From: Verrucomicrobiota bacterium
GTDB lineage: Bacteria; Chlamydiota; Chlamydiia; Chlamydiales; Rhabdochlamydiaceae
NCBI GenBank assembly: GCA_018239665.1
Contig: JAFEGV010000010.1
Coordinates: 1 to 50,632 of the forward strand
Length of the DNA stretch: 50,632 nucleotides
Reading direction: 5' to 3'
In this document: piece by piece, positions 18,001-25,075 of the stretch
Layout: each line of letters begins with the position of its first letter
Numbering within the stretch: position 1 is the stretch's first letter
Position numbers and translations under genes: made by a program
Notes under the pieces: model-generated
Databases searched by the model: none
Told to the model about the DNA's origin: nothing
Seen by the model: only the letters and a program-made list of their open reading frames with translations

Positions 18001-18026
18001 TGCAGCGCTTCAATGCAAGCGTTGCA
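18001..18026 (+). terminator. Hairpin just after pepF
   Basis: TGCAGCGCTT pairs with AAGCGTTGCA (one G-T wobble) around a 6-nt loop, 13 bases past the pepF stop, and is followed by GTTCTCTTTG. It is a plausible intrinsic terminator with a weak U tract. Confidence 0.6.
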
Positions 18027-18419
18027 GTTCTCTTTGAGCTGCGCGAGATGATGTAAGCCTCTCTCGATTTTTGGCTTTTTTGAGTCGAATTCAAGAGAAA
18101 ACTTGGAGTTTGTAAAAAAATATTGCTGTAAAATGCCTATCGCAGTATCTCCTTTGATGGATTTAAAAAGATCGGATTTTTTAAATTCCACAGGAGCAAT
18201 GCCCTCGAAGGATACTCGAAGGCATTCTTAGCGGTATCTCTTGCACGTGCCTAAAGGCTAAAAGAGAGTGTTTGAAAACGAGACTTTTAGGGATTTTGAG
18301 AGCCATTAAAGCGAACTTGTAATGCGACCGGGCTCAAAAGACTGAAAGAGGAGTTTGCAAATGCTCCCAATGGTGAAGAGGGAAAAGTTTGCATTTTTGC
18401 GCCCTTGTATTAAGGAAAT
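18027..18419. other. Intergenic region before ptsH
   Basis: About 390 bases with no convincing gene. An imperfect 11-bp hairpin (AATGCCCTCGA ... TCGAAGGCATT, one mismatch) lies at 18198-18226 without a T run. A short direct repeat (AGTTTGCAAATG / AGTTTGCATTTT) is at about 18352-18405. A leftward open frame covering 17989-18191 reads MEFKKSDLFKSIKGDTAIGI but continues antisense through pepF and is not believed. The ptsH promoter must lie here, but I cannot place it. Confidence 0.4.
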
Positions 18420-18698
18420 ATGAAAAATACTTATCGAGATTCATTTACAGTTGTTAATGAGAAGGGATTGCATACGCGGCCATCGACAGAGCTTGTCAAA
18501 TGCGCAACGTCATTTAAAGCTCAGGTCACGCTCATGTACCAAAATTATACTGTTAATGCAAAGTCGTTGCTGGGTATCCTTATGCTTGCAGCTGCAAGGG
18601 GAGCTAAGATCAAGGTGGAAGCGGTCGGCGAAGATGCTGAGCAAGCGGTAAAGTCGATCCTTAATCTTGCTCGCAATAAGTTTAACATTAAGTATTGA
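18420..18698 (+). CDS. ptsH: Phosphocarrier protein HPr
   Basis: The 92-residue product is HPr of the phosphotransferase system. The active-site motif GLHTRPS places the phosphorylated His at residue 18, and the regulatory-type motif KSLLGILMLAA places Ser at 49. HPr accepts phosphate from enzyme I. In Chlamydiae the PTS is incomplete for sugar uptake and HPr is thought to act mainly in regulation, together with HPr kinase. No other PTS gene lies in the window. AAGGA is close to the ATG. Confidence 0.93.
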   Translation: MKNTYRDSFTVVNEKGLHTRPSTELVKCATSFKAQVTLMYQNYTVNAKSLLGILMLAAARGAKIKVEAVGEDAEQAVKSILNLARNKFNIKY

Positions 18699-18703
18699 GC
18701 CAA

Positions 18704-18772
18704 GAACCTATCCCTGCAATATGCTTCTGTCGATTTTTGAGTTGTTTTGAGCCTAATTACTAGGATAGGTTC
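18704..18772. terminator. Inverted repeat between convergent ptsH and BFN gene
   Basis: GAACCTATCC (18704-18713) is exactly complementary to GGATAGGTTC (18763-18772) across a 49-nt loop. It occupies the whole gap between the two convergent genes. It may be a bidirectional terminator or a small palindromic element. Confidence 0.45.
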
Positions 18773-18774
18773 AA

Positions 18775-19188
18775 CTATTCTTGAACGGCAACAGCTTTCT
18801 CGAGAATCTCTTTTCGGCAATAGACCGGAATGTTGTCCATCAAGGCCAAAGTGATGCAATCGCTTGGGCGCGCATCGATCTCTAAAATGGTCCTTTGATC
18901 GCCGCTTGTCTGCTCGAGAAATAGACGGGCGAAATAAATCGTGTCCTCGATGTCGGTAATCACAATCTGCAGGGGCTTAATGTTCAGTCCCCGAAAAATG
19001 GCATTCATCAGATCGTGGGTATAAGGGCGAGGCTTATGCTCCGTCGTCAAAAAGGTCTGGATGTTGCGTCCCACCTGAGGGTCGGTGTAGATCGCAAACC
19101 GTTTTTCGTTTGTTCCCAATATGATTACTGTATAGGAACGGGACTGCATAATTTTATTAAATGTGATCGGAACTAGTTCAGATGCCAT
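18775..19188 (-). CDS. Bifunctional nuclease family (DUF151/BFN) protein
   Basis: The 137-residue product matches the BFN/DUF151 domain, with YTHDLMNAIFRGLNI, VITDIEDTIYFARLFLE, and the signature ILEIDARPSDCITLAL. Plant and some bacterial members have nuclease activity, but most bacterial ones are uncharacterised. The domain fills the protein from about 15 to 130. It is convergent with ptsH. Confidence 0.85.
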   Translation of the reverse strand: MASELVPITFNKIMQSRSYTVIILGTNEKRFAIYTDPQVGRNIQTFLTTEHKPRPYTHDLMNAIFRGLNIKPLQIVITDIEDTIYFARLFLEQTSGDQRTILEIDARPSDCITLALMDNIPVYCRKEILEKAVAVQE

Positions 19189-19230
19189 TTCTGCCGCACT
19201 CCTCTTCCCGGAGTTAATTGGTCTCTTATC

Positions 19231-19397
19231 GAGACCGTTGCAAAACCTGCTTTGGAGACTAAATTCGATGATTTTTGTGCAGGGCCGGTTTTCGTATAAA
19301 TTGACATACTCGATGGAGAGTAGGCTATTTATGCGGAATCCGGGTTCTGCGCAAAAAGCGCGGATTTAGGCCCGAACCGGGGTTATGCAAAGGTCTC
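19231..19397. repeat. Inverted-repeat element related to family A
   Basis: The ends GAGACCGTTGCAAAACC (19231-19247) and GGTTATGCAAAGGTCTC (19381-19397) are imperfect inverted copies (14 of 17). The left end continues TGCTTTGG, close to family A (TTGCAAAACTGCTTTG). Flanking words GGTCTCTTATCG (just left) and GGTCTCTTAATCG (right) look like a direct duplication. It fills the gap between the BFN gene and rpiA. It is probably a diverged relative of the elements at 39323 and 41883. Confidence 0.5.
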
Positions 19398-19410
19398 TTA
19401 ATCGCTATAT

Positions 19411-20091
19411 CTAGGATTTGATGACAATTTGTCCATCAAAAAAGCCAATAATGACCCTTCCAGCAAGATGGAAGAAGAACCCAGTGTCGACAACACCGGG
19501 GATATGCATGAGCGCTTCGTGGTCCTCTTCAGGGTTGTTGCGAGGCTCATGGAAATGGATGTCGATGATGTGATTGGCGTTGTCAGTCACAAAAAGCGAG
19601 TTGTCTGCTTTTTTGCGAAATTCGCCGCGATAGCCGAGCTTTTCGATACGGCGAAGCGTGGCATGGGAAGCAAAAGGGATCACTTCGACAGGAAGTTTAC
19701 AGACGCCGAGCTTGTCGACGCATTTGGACTCATCGACGATGACGATCATCTCCTTGCTCATGCTTGCTACGATTTTTTCTCGAACAAGGGCGCCGCCGCC
19801 GCCTTTGATCATCCTTTTTTGAGGATCGATCTCGTCAGCGCCATCGACGGTAAGGTCGAGTGATGTAACGGCATCGATGTCCAGAAGGGGAATCCTACCT
19901 ATTTGAGCTTGCTTGAGCGTTTGGACCGAGCTTGCAATCGCATGGACCTTAAGGCCGTCCCGGCAACGCTGGATCAACTTTTCAATGAAAAAAAATGCGG
20001 TCGATCCGGTTCCAAGCCCAATGAGCATGCCATCTTCGACAAGTTCCGCAGCTTTGTATCCGACAGCTTTTTTGATGGCGTCTCTGGACAT
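19411..20091 (-). CDS. rpiA: Ribose-5-phosphate isomerase A
   Basis: The 226-residue product is a complete RpiA. It shows the phosphate-binding GLGTGSTAFFFIEKL, the catalytic DLTVDGADEID, and the KGGGGALVREKIVA block with the catalytic Glu/Lys region. It interconverts ribose-5-phosphate and ribulose-5-phosphate in the non-oxidative pentose phosphate pathway. ATG 20091 is chosen over a TTG three codons upstream. It is divergent from the NIF3-family gene, with only 54 bases between starts. Confidence 0.95.
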   Translation of the reverse strand: MSRDAIKKAVGYKAAELVEDGMLIGLGTGSTAFFFIEKLIQRCRDGLKVHAIASSVQTLKQAQIGRIPLLDIDAVTSLDLTVDGADEIDPQKRMIKGGGGALVREKIVASMSKEMIVIVDESKCVDKLGVCKLPVEVIPFASHATLRRIEKLGYRGEFRKKADNSLFVTDNANHIIDIHFHEPRNNPEEDHEALMHIPGVVDTGFFFHLAGRVIIGFFDGQIVIKS

Positions 20092-20145
20092 ATGAACCAA
20101 AAAGATTTATAAGATAAGGCTATATACCCAAATGTTTAAGGATGC

Positions 20146-20901
20146 ATGATTACATTACAAGAACTTTCTTCATATTTAGACCAGCTATTAGCTCCCGGCG
20201 ATTTTATCGACGATTGTCCCAATGGGCTTCAGGTCGAAGGTAAACGGGAAGTCCAAAAGATTGCGTTTGCGGTTTCTGCCAGCGTTGCAGCGATTGAAGC
20301 CGCTGTCCGTCTTGGCGCAGATGCTTTAATCGTGCATCATGGAATGTTTTGGCAAAAAGATCCTTTGCCTGTTTGCGGACCGAAAAAGCAGAAGCTTGAA
20401 AAACTGCTTGCCAGTCAGATCTCCTTATTGGGATACCATTTGCCATTGGATGCCCATGCAAAGTTAGGGAACAATTGGAAGGCTGCCGCAGATCTCGGTT
20501 GGTCTCAACTAGAGCCTTTTGGTCTTTTTCGAAAAATGGCGATCGGGGTCAAGGGGCGGTTTTCTAAAATGCCGGTTGAAGAATTTCAGAAAATTCTGGA
20601 AACGTACTACGGCCATCCTGCCCATATAGCCTTTGGAGGGAAAAGGGAAGTTTCGAGCTGCGGCATCATTTCGGGCGGAGCGCATTGGAACATCGTCGAG
20701 GCGGCCGAACAGGGGCTGGACTGCTATATTACAGGCAGTTTTGATGAGCCGATCTGGGACATAGCCCATGAAAGGGGGATCAATTTCTTGGCTTTGGGCC
20801 ATTATGCGACAGAGCGTGTAGGGGTTATGGCCTTGTGCAAAGATCTCCAGACCCGCTTCGCCCTTCCTTGTTCTTTCATTGACCTGCCTAATCCATTTTA
20901 A
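20146..20901 (+). CDS. NIF3/YbgI-family (GTP cyclohydrolase I type 2 homologue) metal-binding protein
   Basis: The 251-residue product is a short-form NIF3/DUF34 protein. Its metal ligands are recognisable: ALIVHHGMFW (His-His), the LPLDAH segment, and LGHYATERVGV (His...Glu) near the C-terminus. The GIISGGAHWNIVEAAEQGLDCYITG stretch is the usual second-domain core. These proteins form toroidal hexamers with a di-metal centre. A cellular function is not settled, though annotations often say GTP cyclohydrolase. Its divergent arrangement with rpiA suggests a shared promoter region. Confidence 0.88.
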   Translation: MITLQELSSYLDQLLAPGDFIDDCPNGLQVEGKREVQKIAFAVSASVAAIEAAVRLGADALIVHHGMFWQKDPLPVCGPKKQKLEKLLASQISLLGYHLPLDAHAKLGNNWKAAADLGWSQLEPFGLFRKMAIGVKGRFSKMPVEEFQKILETYYGHPAHIAFGGKREVSSCGIISGGAHWNIVEAAEQGLDCYITGSFDEPIWDIAHERGINFLALGHYATERVGVMALCKDLQTRFALPCSFIDLPNPF

Positions 20902-21003
20902 GGATCTATTTTCCTTAATCATTAATTCTTAATTACTTAAGTAATTTTATTTCTTTCTAATCTGTTGATTTTCTGTTTTTTAATTAGCGTTAAATAATAT
21001 TTT

Positions 21004-21033
21004 TTGACTTTTAATTGACATTTCAATTATAAT
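21004..21033 (+). promoter_or_regulatory. Sigma-70-type promoter of the first small-family gene
   Basis: TTGACT (21004-21009) and TATAAT (21028-21033) are separated by 18 bases. The same arrangement with the same spacing is upstream of the sister gene (21676-21705), although the flanking sequence differs, which supports the assignment. The leader to the ATG is about 60 bases. Confidence 0.65.
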
Positions 21034-21100
21034 TTAATTTGTTTTGTAAAATTAAAACAATAAAACCATATTAACTAATCAATAAAAAAGGGGTTTTAAA

Positions 21101-21406
21101 ATGGCAGTTCAACCAGTAATTAATAAAGCATATATTGAAAATTTGCCGTATGCGCAGGAAAGTAAGCTGAAACCTGTTGCAGGCCAGAGGTTTTTCTCGG
21201 CTCTAGAGGCAACTTATGGAGAAGCTAAGGCTGCTTCTACGGTTCGATTCCTAATGTCACAATCTGATCAATCGTTTCATGGCGTAAAAGAGTTTAAGGA
21301 TCGGCTATCATCAGCGATTGTTGATAACGCGCTTCTCTCAGTTGATGATCAGAAGTATCTCGCTAACATTGCTCAAAATATCGCGCTAGGCGTCTTCAAA
21401 GAATAA
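21101..21406 (+). CDS. Small unknown protein, tandem family copy 1
   Basis: The 101-residue product starts MAVQPVINKAYIENLPYAQE and includes FHGVKEFKDRLSSAIVDNAL and LSVDDQKYLANIAQNIALG. It is predicted soluble and mostly helical, with no signal peptide. It matches the sister gene at 21751 in about 88 of 101 positions. It also matches the C-terminal half of the gene at 22200 more distantly (YIENLPYAQ / YIQNIPYAQ; HGVKEFKDR; DQKY). I do not recognise the family. The gene has its own promoter and its own hairpin terminator. Likely lineage-specific, possibly secreted by a non-Sec route; that is a guess. Confidence 0.75.
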   Translation: MAVQPVINKAYIENLPYAQESKLKPVAGQRFFSALEATYGEAKAASTVRFLMSQSDQSFHGVKEFKDRLSSAIVDNALLSVDDQKYLANIAQNIALGVFKE

Positions 21407-21419
21407 CTGGACGTTTTGA

Positions 21420-21448
21420 GATGATCGAGAATTCACTTCTCGATCATC
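21420..21448 (+). terminator. Hairpin terminator of family copy 1
   Basis: A 12-bp perfect stem (GATGATCGAGAA with TTCTCGATCATC) has a 5-nt loop, 13 bases past the stop, followed by TTTAGTTTAATTTGTTTTT. The homologous hairpin after copy 2 has a C-G pair where this one has T-A, so the pairing is conserved. Confidence 0.85.
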
Positions 21449-21474
21449 TTTAGTTTAATTTGTTTTTAACTGTA

Positions 21475-21561
21475 TTGCCTGGTAAAGGCTTTATTAGAGA
21501 GCTAAAGGGGTATTTTAGCGAAGTTCCTATCCAAATGTATAGTGTATATAGACCTGTTTGA
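21475..21561 (+). pseudogene. Remnant of a copy of the 22200 gene
   Basis: This stretch encodes LPGKGFIRELKGYFSEVPIQ followed by MYSVYRPV and a stop. It matches PLPGKGFISELKGYFGEVPI near residue 30 of the two-domain gene at 22200. The match begins and ends abruptly, and there is no start codon or ribosome binding site. It shows that the ancestral unit was [small gene + two-domain gene], duplicated in tandem, with the first two-domain copy then almost completely deleted. Confidence 0.75.
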
Positions 21562-21675
21562 TCCTTTTTAATGGATTAATTCCGTTAGTCATTCATATTC
21601 AATTGTTTATGTTTTTATTCCTTTCTAGTTGGTTGTTGTTCGTGTTTTTATAATCTGATATAAATAATATTTTTT

Positions 21676-21705
21676 TTGACATTTAATTATAAGTATAATT
21701 ATAAT
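21676..21705 (+). promoter_or_regulatory. Sigma-70-type promoter of the second small-family gene
   Basis: TTGACA (21676-21681) and TATAAT (21700-21705) lie 18 bases apart, a near-consensus promoter. Spacing and position relative to the ATG parallel the promoter of copy 1. Confidence 0.7.
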
Positions 21706-21750
21706 TTGATTTGCTTAACAAAGGTAACTTAATAAAAATGGGGTATTAAA

Positions 21751-22056
21751 ATGGCAGTTCAACCAGTAATTAATAAAGCATATATTGAAAATTTGCCGTA
21801 TGCACAGGAAAATAAGTTGAAACCTGTTGCAGGCCAGAGGTTTTTCGCGGCTCTAGAGGCGACTTATGGAGAAGATAAAGTTGCTTCCACGACTCGGTTT
21901 CTATACAAACAGCCTGATCAATCATTTCATGGCGTAAAAGAGTTCAAGGATCGCATGACGGCAGCGCTTGTTGATAATGCGCCTCTCTCAGTTGATGATC
22001 AGAAGTATCTAGCTAATATTGCTCAAAATATCGCGTTAGGTGTTTTCAAGGAATAA
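21751..22056 (+). CDS. Small unknown protein, tandem family copy 2
   Basis: The 101-residue product differs from copy 1 at about 13 positions, concentrated in residues 42-55 and 69-78. The first 20 and last 23 residues are identical. The variable patch (EDKVASTTRFLYKQP versus EAKAASTVRFLMSQS) may mark a surface region diverging after duplication. The gene carries its own promoter and hairpin terminator, so each copy is independently expressed. Function unknown. Confidence 0.75.
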   Translation: MAVQPVINKAYIENLPYAQENKLKPVAGQRFFAALEATYGEDKVASTTRFLYKQPDQSFHGVKEFKDRMTAALVDNAPLSVDDQKYLANIAQNIALGVFKE

Positions 22057-22067
22057 TTTAACGTTGT

Positions 22068-22100
22068 GAGACGATCGAGAACTCAATTCTCGATCGTCTC
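22068..22100 (+). terminator. Hairpin terminator of family copy 2
   Basis: A 14-bp perfect stem (GAGACGATCGAGAA with TTCTCGATCGTCTC) has a 5-nt loop (CTCAA), 11 bases past the stop, followed by AATCTTAATTGTTTTTTTTA. It is the counterpart of the hairpin at 21420-21448. Confidence 0.85.
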
Positions 22101-22199
22101 AATCTTAATTGTTTTTTTTATGTATTTTATTTCTTTTGTGTATTTGTTATAATTAAATAGGAATAGTTGTTTTTAGTAATAAATTAATATAGGTTTTTT

Positions 22200-22772
22200 A
22201 TGTCAGTTAGATTAGATCAAGATGCAGCAACTTACATTGTTTCCCTTGCCGCTCCAGAAGAAGAGCGCACTAGAAAGCTCTCTCCGTTGCCTGGAAAAGG
22301 CTTTATCAGCGAGCTAAAAGGGTATTTTGGCGAAGTTCCAATCCAATTGTATTTAGATAAGCATTTTAAAGGAGTTGATCCAAGAACTCTAGAAGGGGGC
22401 AAAAAAAAGGTTTACGAAGCGCTCTTCCAAAATGCCGACATCTCTGTGAACAATCAGATTAAAATCGTAAAAGCAGTGATTAAAAGGTTCCCGATTGGAA
22501 AAGAGTATATTCAAAATATTCCTTATGCGCAGACCGAGCATCTTGTTCCTGTTTGCGGAATGAAGTTTTATAAAGCTTTAGAACTGACTTACGGGCTAAA
22601 GGCTGTTCAAGAAGCGAATAAGCAGATATTCGGAATGGACAATTCGTTATATCATGGAGTTAAAGAATTTAAAGACAGAGTTTCAACCGCGATGTCAGAT
22701 GATTCAGAGCTATATCCTGAAGATCAAAAATACATCCAAGATCTCGTGCAAAATTGCGCTTACATTAAGTAA
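22200..22772 (+). CDS. Two-domain member of the same unknown family
   Basis: The 190-residue product contains two copies of the domain found in the 101-residue neighbours. The N-terminal copy is diverged (PLPGKGFISELKGYFGEVPI, then ALFQNADISVNNQIKIVK). The C-terminal copy is closer (YIQNIPYAQTEHLVPVCGMK, HGVKEFKDRVSTAMSDDSEL, EDQKYIQDLVQN). A TATAAT at 22148-22153 fits a -10 element, though no clear -35 is seen. The start ATG follows an AT-rich leader without a strong ribosome binding site. It is convergent with the F-box gene and ends at a shared hairpin. Function unknown. Confidence 0.75.
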   Translation: MSVRLDQDAATYIVSLAAPEEERTRKLSPLPGKGFISELKGYFGEVPIQLYLDKHFKGVDPRTLEGGKKKVYEALFQNADISVNNQIKIVKAVIKRFPIGKEYIQNIPYAQTEHLVPVCGMKFYKALELTYGLKAVQEANKQIFGMDNSLYHGVKEFKDRVSTAMSDDSELYPEDQKYIQDLVQNCAYIK

Positions 22773-22784
22773 CAGGAATTCTCC

Positions 22785-22809
22785 ACAAGAGGGGTGTTCC
22801 CCCTCTTGT
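22785..22809. terminator. Bidirectional hairpin between convergent genes
   Basis: ACAAGAGGGG pairs perfectly with CCCCTCTTGT around TGTTC. It lies 12 bases after one stop and 1 base beyond the opposing F-box gene stop, with TTCTATG on the plus side. It probably terminates both transcripts. Confidence 0.75.
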
Positions 22810-22810
22810 T

Positions 22811-24178
22811 CTATGTAAAGTCCCAGATTCTCATTTGGCCGTCGGCATAGCCCGAAATGAAACGGTCCTCCTCAATGGCTACAGTCGTTGCAGCTTGCTC
22901 TGGATTTCGCAGATACGTTAGGAGATCAAACGTTCCCGACGAGTTTTTTCTCAGGATACTGGTTTTTGAGTCGGTAGAGGCAATGCAGAGAAAATCCTCT
23001 TTCATCACGATCTGGTTGATCCGATCGGTATGAACCGCCGCGCATGGAATTTCTGCATAGTCTTTAGATTCCTGTTTTCTGAAAATCCTTACCTGCCCTT
23101 TTAAGCTGCCGGTTACGAGGTAGTCTTCATGGACGTAAAGTTGAGTGATCGAGTCTAAAAACCGAGTGATAATGGAACGGATTTGTATTTCCTTAAGCTG
23201 CCCATTGTCTTCCTTGGCAAAGATTTTTAGCCTTCCGTGAAAGTTGCTAATAAAGAGATGGTCGTCCGTAGATCGGATCTCGCATGCGTGGTCGAGAGAA
23301 GGTGTGGTTTCAGCGGGGGAGTAGGAGTATCCGAGCGTTTTGTCTTCGTTGATTTTCCAAATATCGATCGAGCTGTCGGTCTTAAGAAGGGCTACAGAAT
23401 CGGCGCAGTTCGTGAATTTTAGGATATTCGGAGTCGTGTCTGCATGGACATAGTTCCCATCCGGTTCTTTTTTCCAGATGTAGAAATGGTTGTTGCCCGT
23501 TACGAAGAACAAGTGATCTTTGTTCAGCGCGAACTGAACGATTTTAGAGCCGTCTCCTGCAAGGGTTTGTAAAAGGGCAAAAGGCTCGGGAGCAGAAGGC
23601 TTATGCATCAGTTGGATAGATCCGTCCTCTGTAGGAAAAGCGATGCGTCCTGTTTCAGGATGGAATTGGATCATTCCGTCTGTGCAGCCTACGATCGTTT
23701 GAACTTCGTCATAGGAGTGTTCAGGATTTGCAGCCCTGATCTTCATTGTGCCCTCGCAATCGGCTGTTATTAGATAGGGCGCATGGTGGACGATGCTAGT
23801 CACCCTTGCCGCATGGGCAGGCAGGGTCCTCTCTTGGCAAATCCCTTTAACGAGATTGGACTCGATCCTAAAGGCCATCTGATGAAGAGGTTTCCAAATA
23901 ATTTGAGGTGTAGGGACCACCTTGGAAGCTCGGACCGGAAAGATTTTGATAAACAGGTTTTTCCAGAGAAAATTGTCGTTTGAGAGGTTAAATAAGCGGC
24001 GGCAGGCAAGAGAAGCTCTGGCTAGGTCTCTTTCGTTGAGGTTCGATAAAATCTCAATCAAAACCTCATTCGGGCAGGCTAGGAGAAGAGATTCTTCTGC
24101 TGCAGCCCCATCAACAGTATGCCCGACCGGCATCTGAATTAAAGCGGTTGAGTCGCCGCTGATTGGTTTTGTTGCCAT
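22811..24178 (-). CDS. F-box protein with WD40-like beta-propeller (candidate effector)
   Basis: The 455-residue product opens with a Ser/Gly-rich tail and then an F-box at about 33-77 (LACPNEVLIEILSNLNERDL, ASLACRRLFNLSNDNFLWKN). This matches the L.EVL..IL..L...DL...S..CR....L..D..LW pattern. Residues about 115-455 form repeated beta strands of roughly 40-residue spacing with WD40-like endings (MKIRA, FYIWKK, IDIWKI, VRIFRK, MRIWDF). F-box proteins bind Skp1 and bring targets to SCF ubiquitin ligases; bacteria have none, so the partner would be in the host. Amoeba-associated Chlamydiae are known for large F-box families. No signal peptide is visible. The upstream region is AT-rich. Confidence 0.85.
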   Translation of the reverse strand: MATKPISGDSTALIQMPVGHTVDGAAAEESLLLACPNEVLIEILSNLNERDLARASLACRRLFNLSNDNFLWKNLFIKIFPVRASKVVPTPQIIWKPLHQMAFRIESNLVKGICQERTLPAHAARVTSIVHHAPYLITADCEGTMKIRAANPEHSYDEVQTIVGCTDGMIQFHPETGRIAFPTEDGSIQLMHKPSAPEPFALLQTLAGDGSKIVQFALNKDHLFFVTGNNHFYIWKKEPDGNYVHADTTPNILKFTNCADSVALLKTDSSIDIWKINEDKTLGYSYSPAETTPSLDHACEIRSTDDHLFISNFHGRLKIFAKEDNGQLKEIQIRSIITRFLDSITQLYVHEDYLVTGSLKGQVRIFRKQESKDYAEIPCAAVHTDRINQIVMKEDFLCIASTDSKTSILRKNSSGTFDLLTYLRNPEQAATTVAIEEDRFISGYADGQMRIWDFT

Positions 24179-24452
24179 AAGGGTTCTCCTTGTGAATAAA
24201 GGGTTTTTTTATTTCGTTGAAATTTACACGATTTTATCATTAACTAGAAATAATCAGAATAAAAATGATGTTTTTATTTTGACTTTAAATTGATGATATA
24301 ATTGTTTTTATTTATATTTATCGATCCAGGGGTGGCAAAAATTTTGTTCGATTTGAATTAAAATCTTAACATATTTATGATAGCCGATGAGCACTCTTCT
24401 TGTCTTGAGCGCTTAATCTTTAGAAGATCGAATCGATAAATGTGAGGTAGGG

Positions 24453-24803
24453 ATGTCGCAAACATTGACCGAAAAGAAAATGCAGCTAGCGGACGAAAGC
24501 CCTAAAACACGCAAAGCGCGGGAAAAGCTGAAGCGTCAACTAGACGCGTTGGATAAGAAGATCACTCCGCAAGCCTTAGAAAAGAAGGCGATCGAGATCC
24601 ATCGCTGGATCGAGCGTCATGCCCAACACCGGGTGGTTTTGAAGTCTAAGAGCATTTGTCTGTTCGACGAGAATCAAAATACCGCTGATTTGAGCCAACG
24701 CGTTGTGCTGCTGGCCGAAAAGCTTAAGAAGGATTCCCAGTTTTCAAAAGGAAAAGCCGCATCCCAGTTCTACGCCGAGCGGAAGACGACCGTCCAAAAG
24801 TAA
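24453..24803 (+). CDS. Small charged helical protein, unknown
   Basis: The 116-residue product is rich in Lys, Glu, Ala and Gln and lacks membrane segments. KTRKAREKLKRQLDALDKK and QALEKKAIEIHRWIERH are amphipathic helices that could form a coiled coil. I do not recognise a family. It lies alone between AT-rich gaps upstream of tyrS. A 274-base AT-rich region precedes it, and about 270 bases with no gene follow it. Confidence 0.6.
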   Translation: MSQTLTEKKMQLADESPKTRKAREKLKRQLDALDKKITPQALEKKAIEIHRWIERHAQHRVVLKSKSICLFDENQNTADLSQRVVLLAEKLKKDSQFSKGKAASQFYAERKTTVQK

Positions 24804-25075
24804 TCATCAAGCTTAAGAGCTAGGCATCAATCATCGTTTTTCGGGGCGCCTACAGTTTTGCAACCGGCTCTTTAATGTCCCATTTTTCCTCCCTTGCACT
24901 CCCCGCTATGCGTCTAATAGAGGATAGGGGGCATCTTGTGATCGCTGATTTTTTCAACGGCCTCAAGTTGGATTAATACCCAATTTTTGAAGGTAATTAG
25001 TCATGGGCGCCGATTCGTTTTGTCGAAAAATTCTTGCTTTCGCTACACTTCTTCTTTTTTCAAGGAAGCGGAAGT

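Noticed and set aside
17760..18191. A 143-codon leftward frame overlapping the pepF end
   Set aside because: Most of it is antisense to pepF. The unique part (17989-18191) has no family and overlaps the probable pepF terminator.
24804..25075. Inverted words AAGAGCT / GGCTCTT and CCCC...GGGG before tyrS
   Set aside because: Pairing is too short and broken to call a terminator, riboswitch or T-box, and no specifier or T-box sequence is visible.
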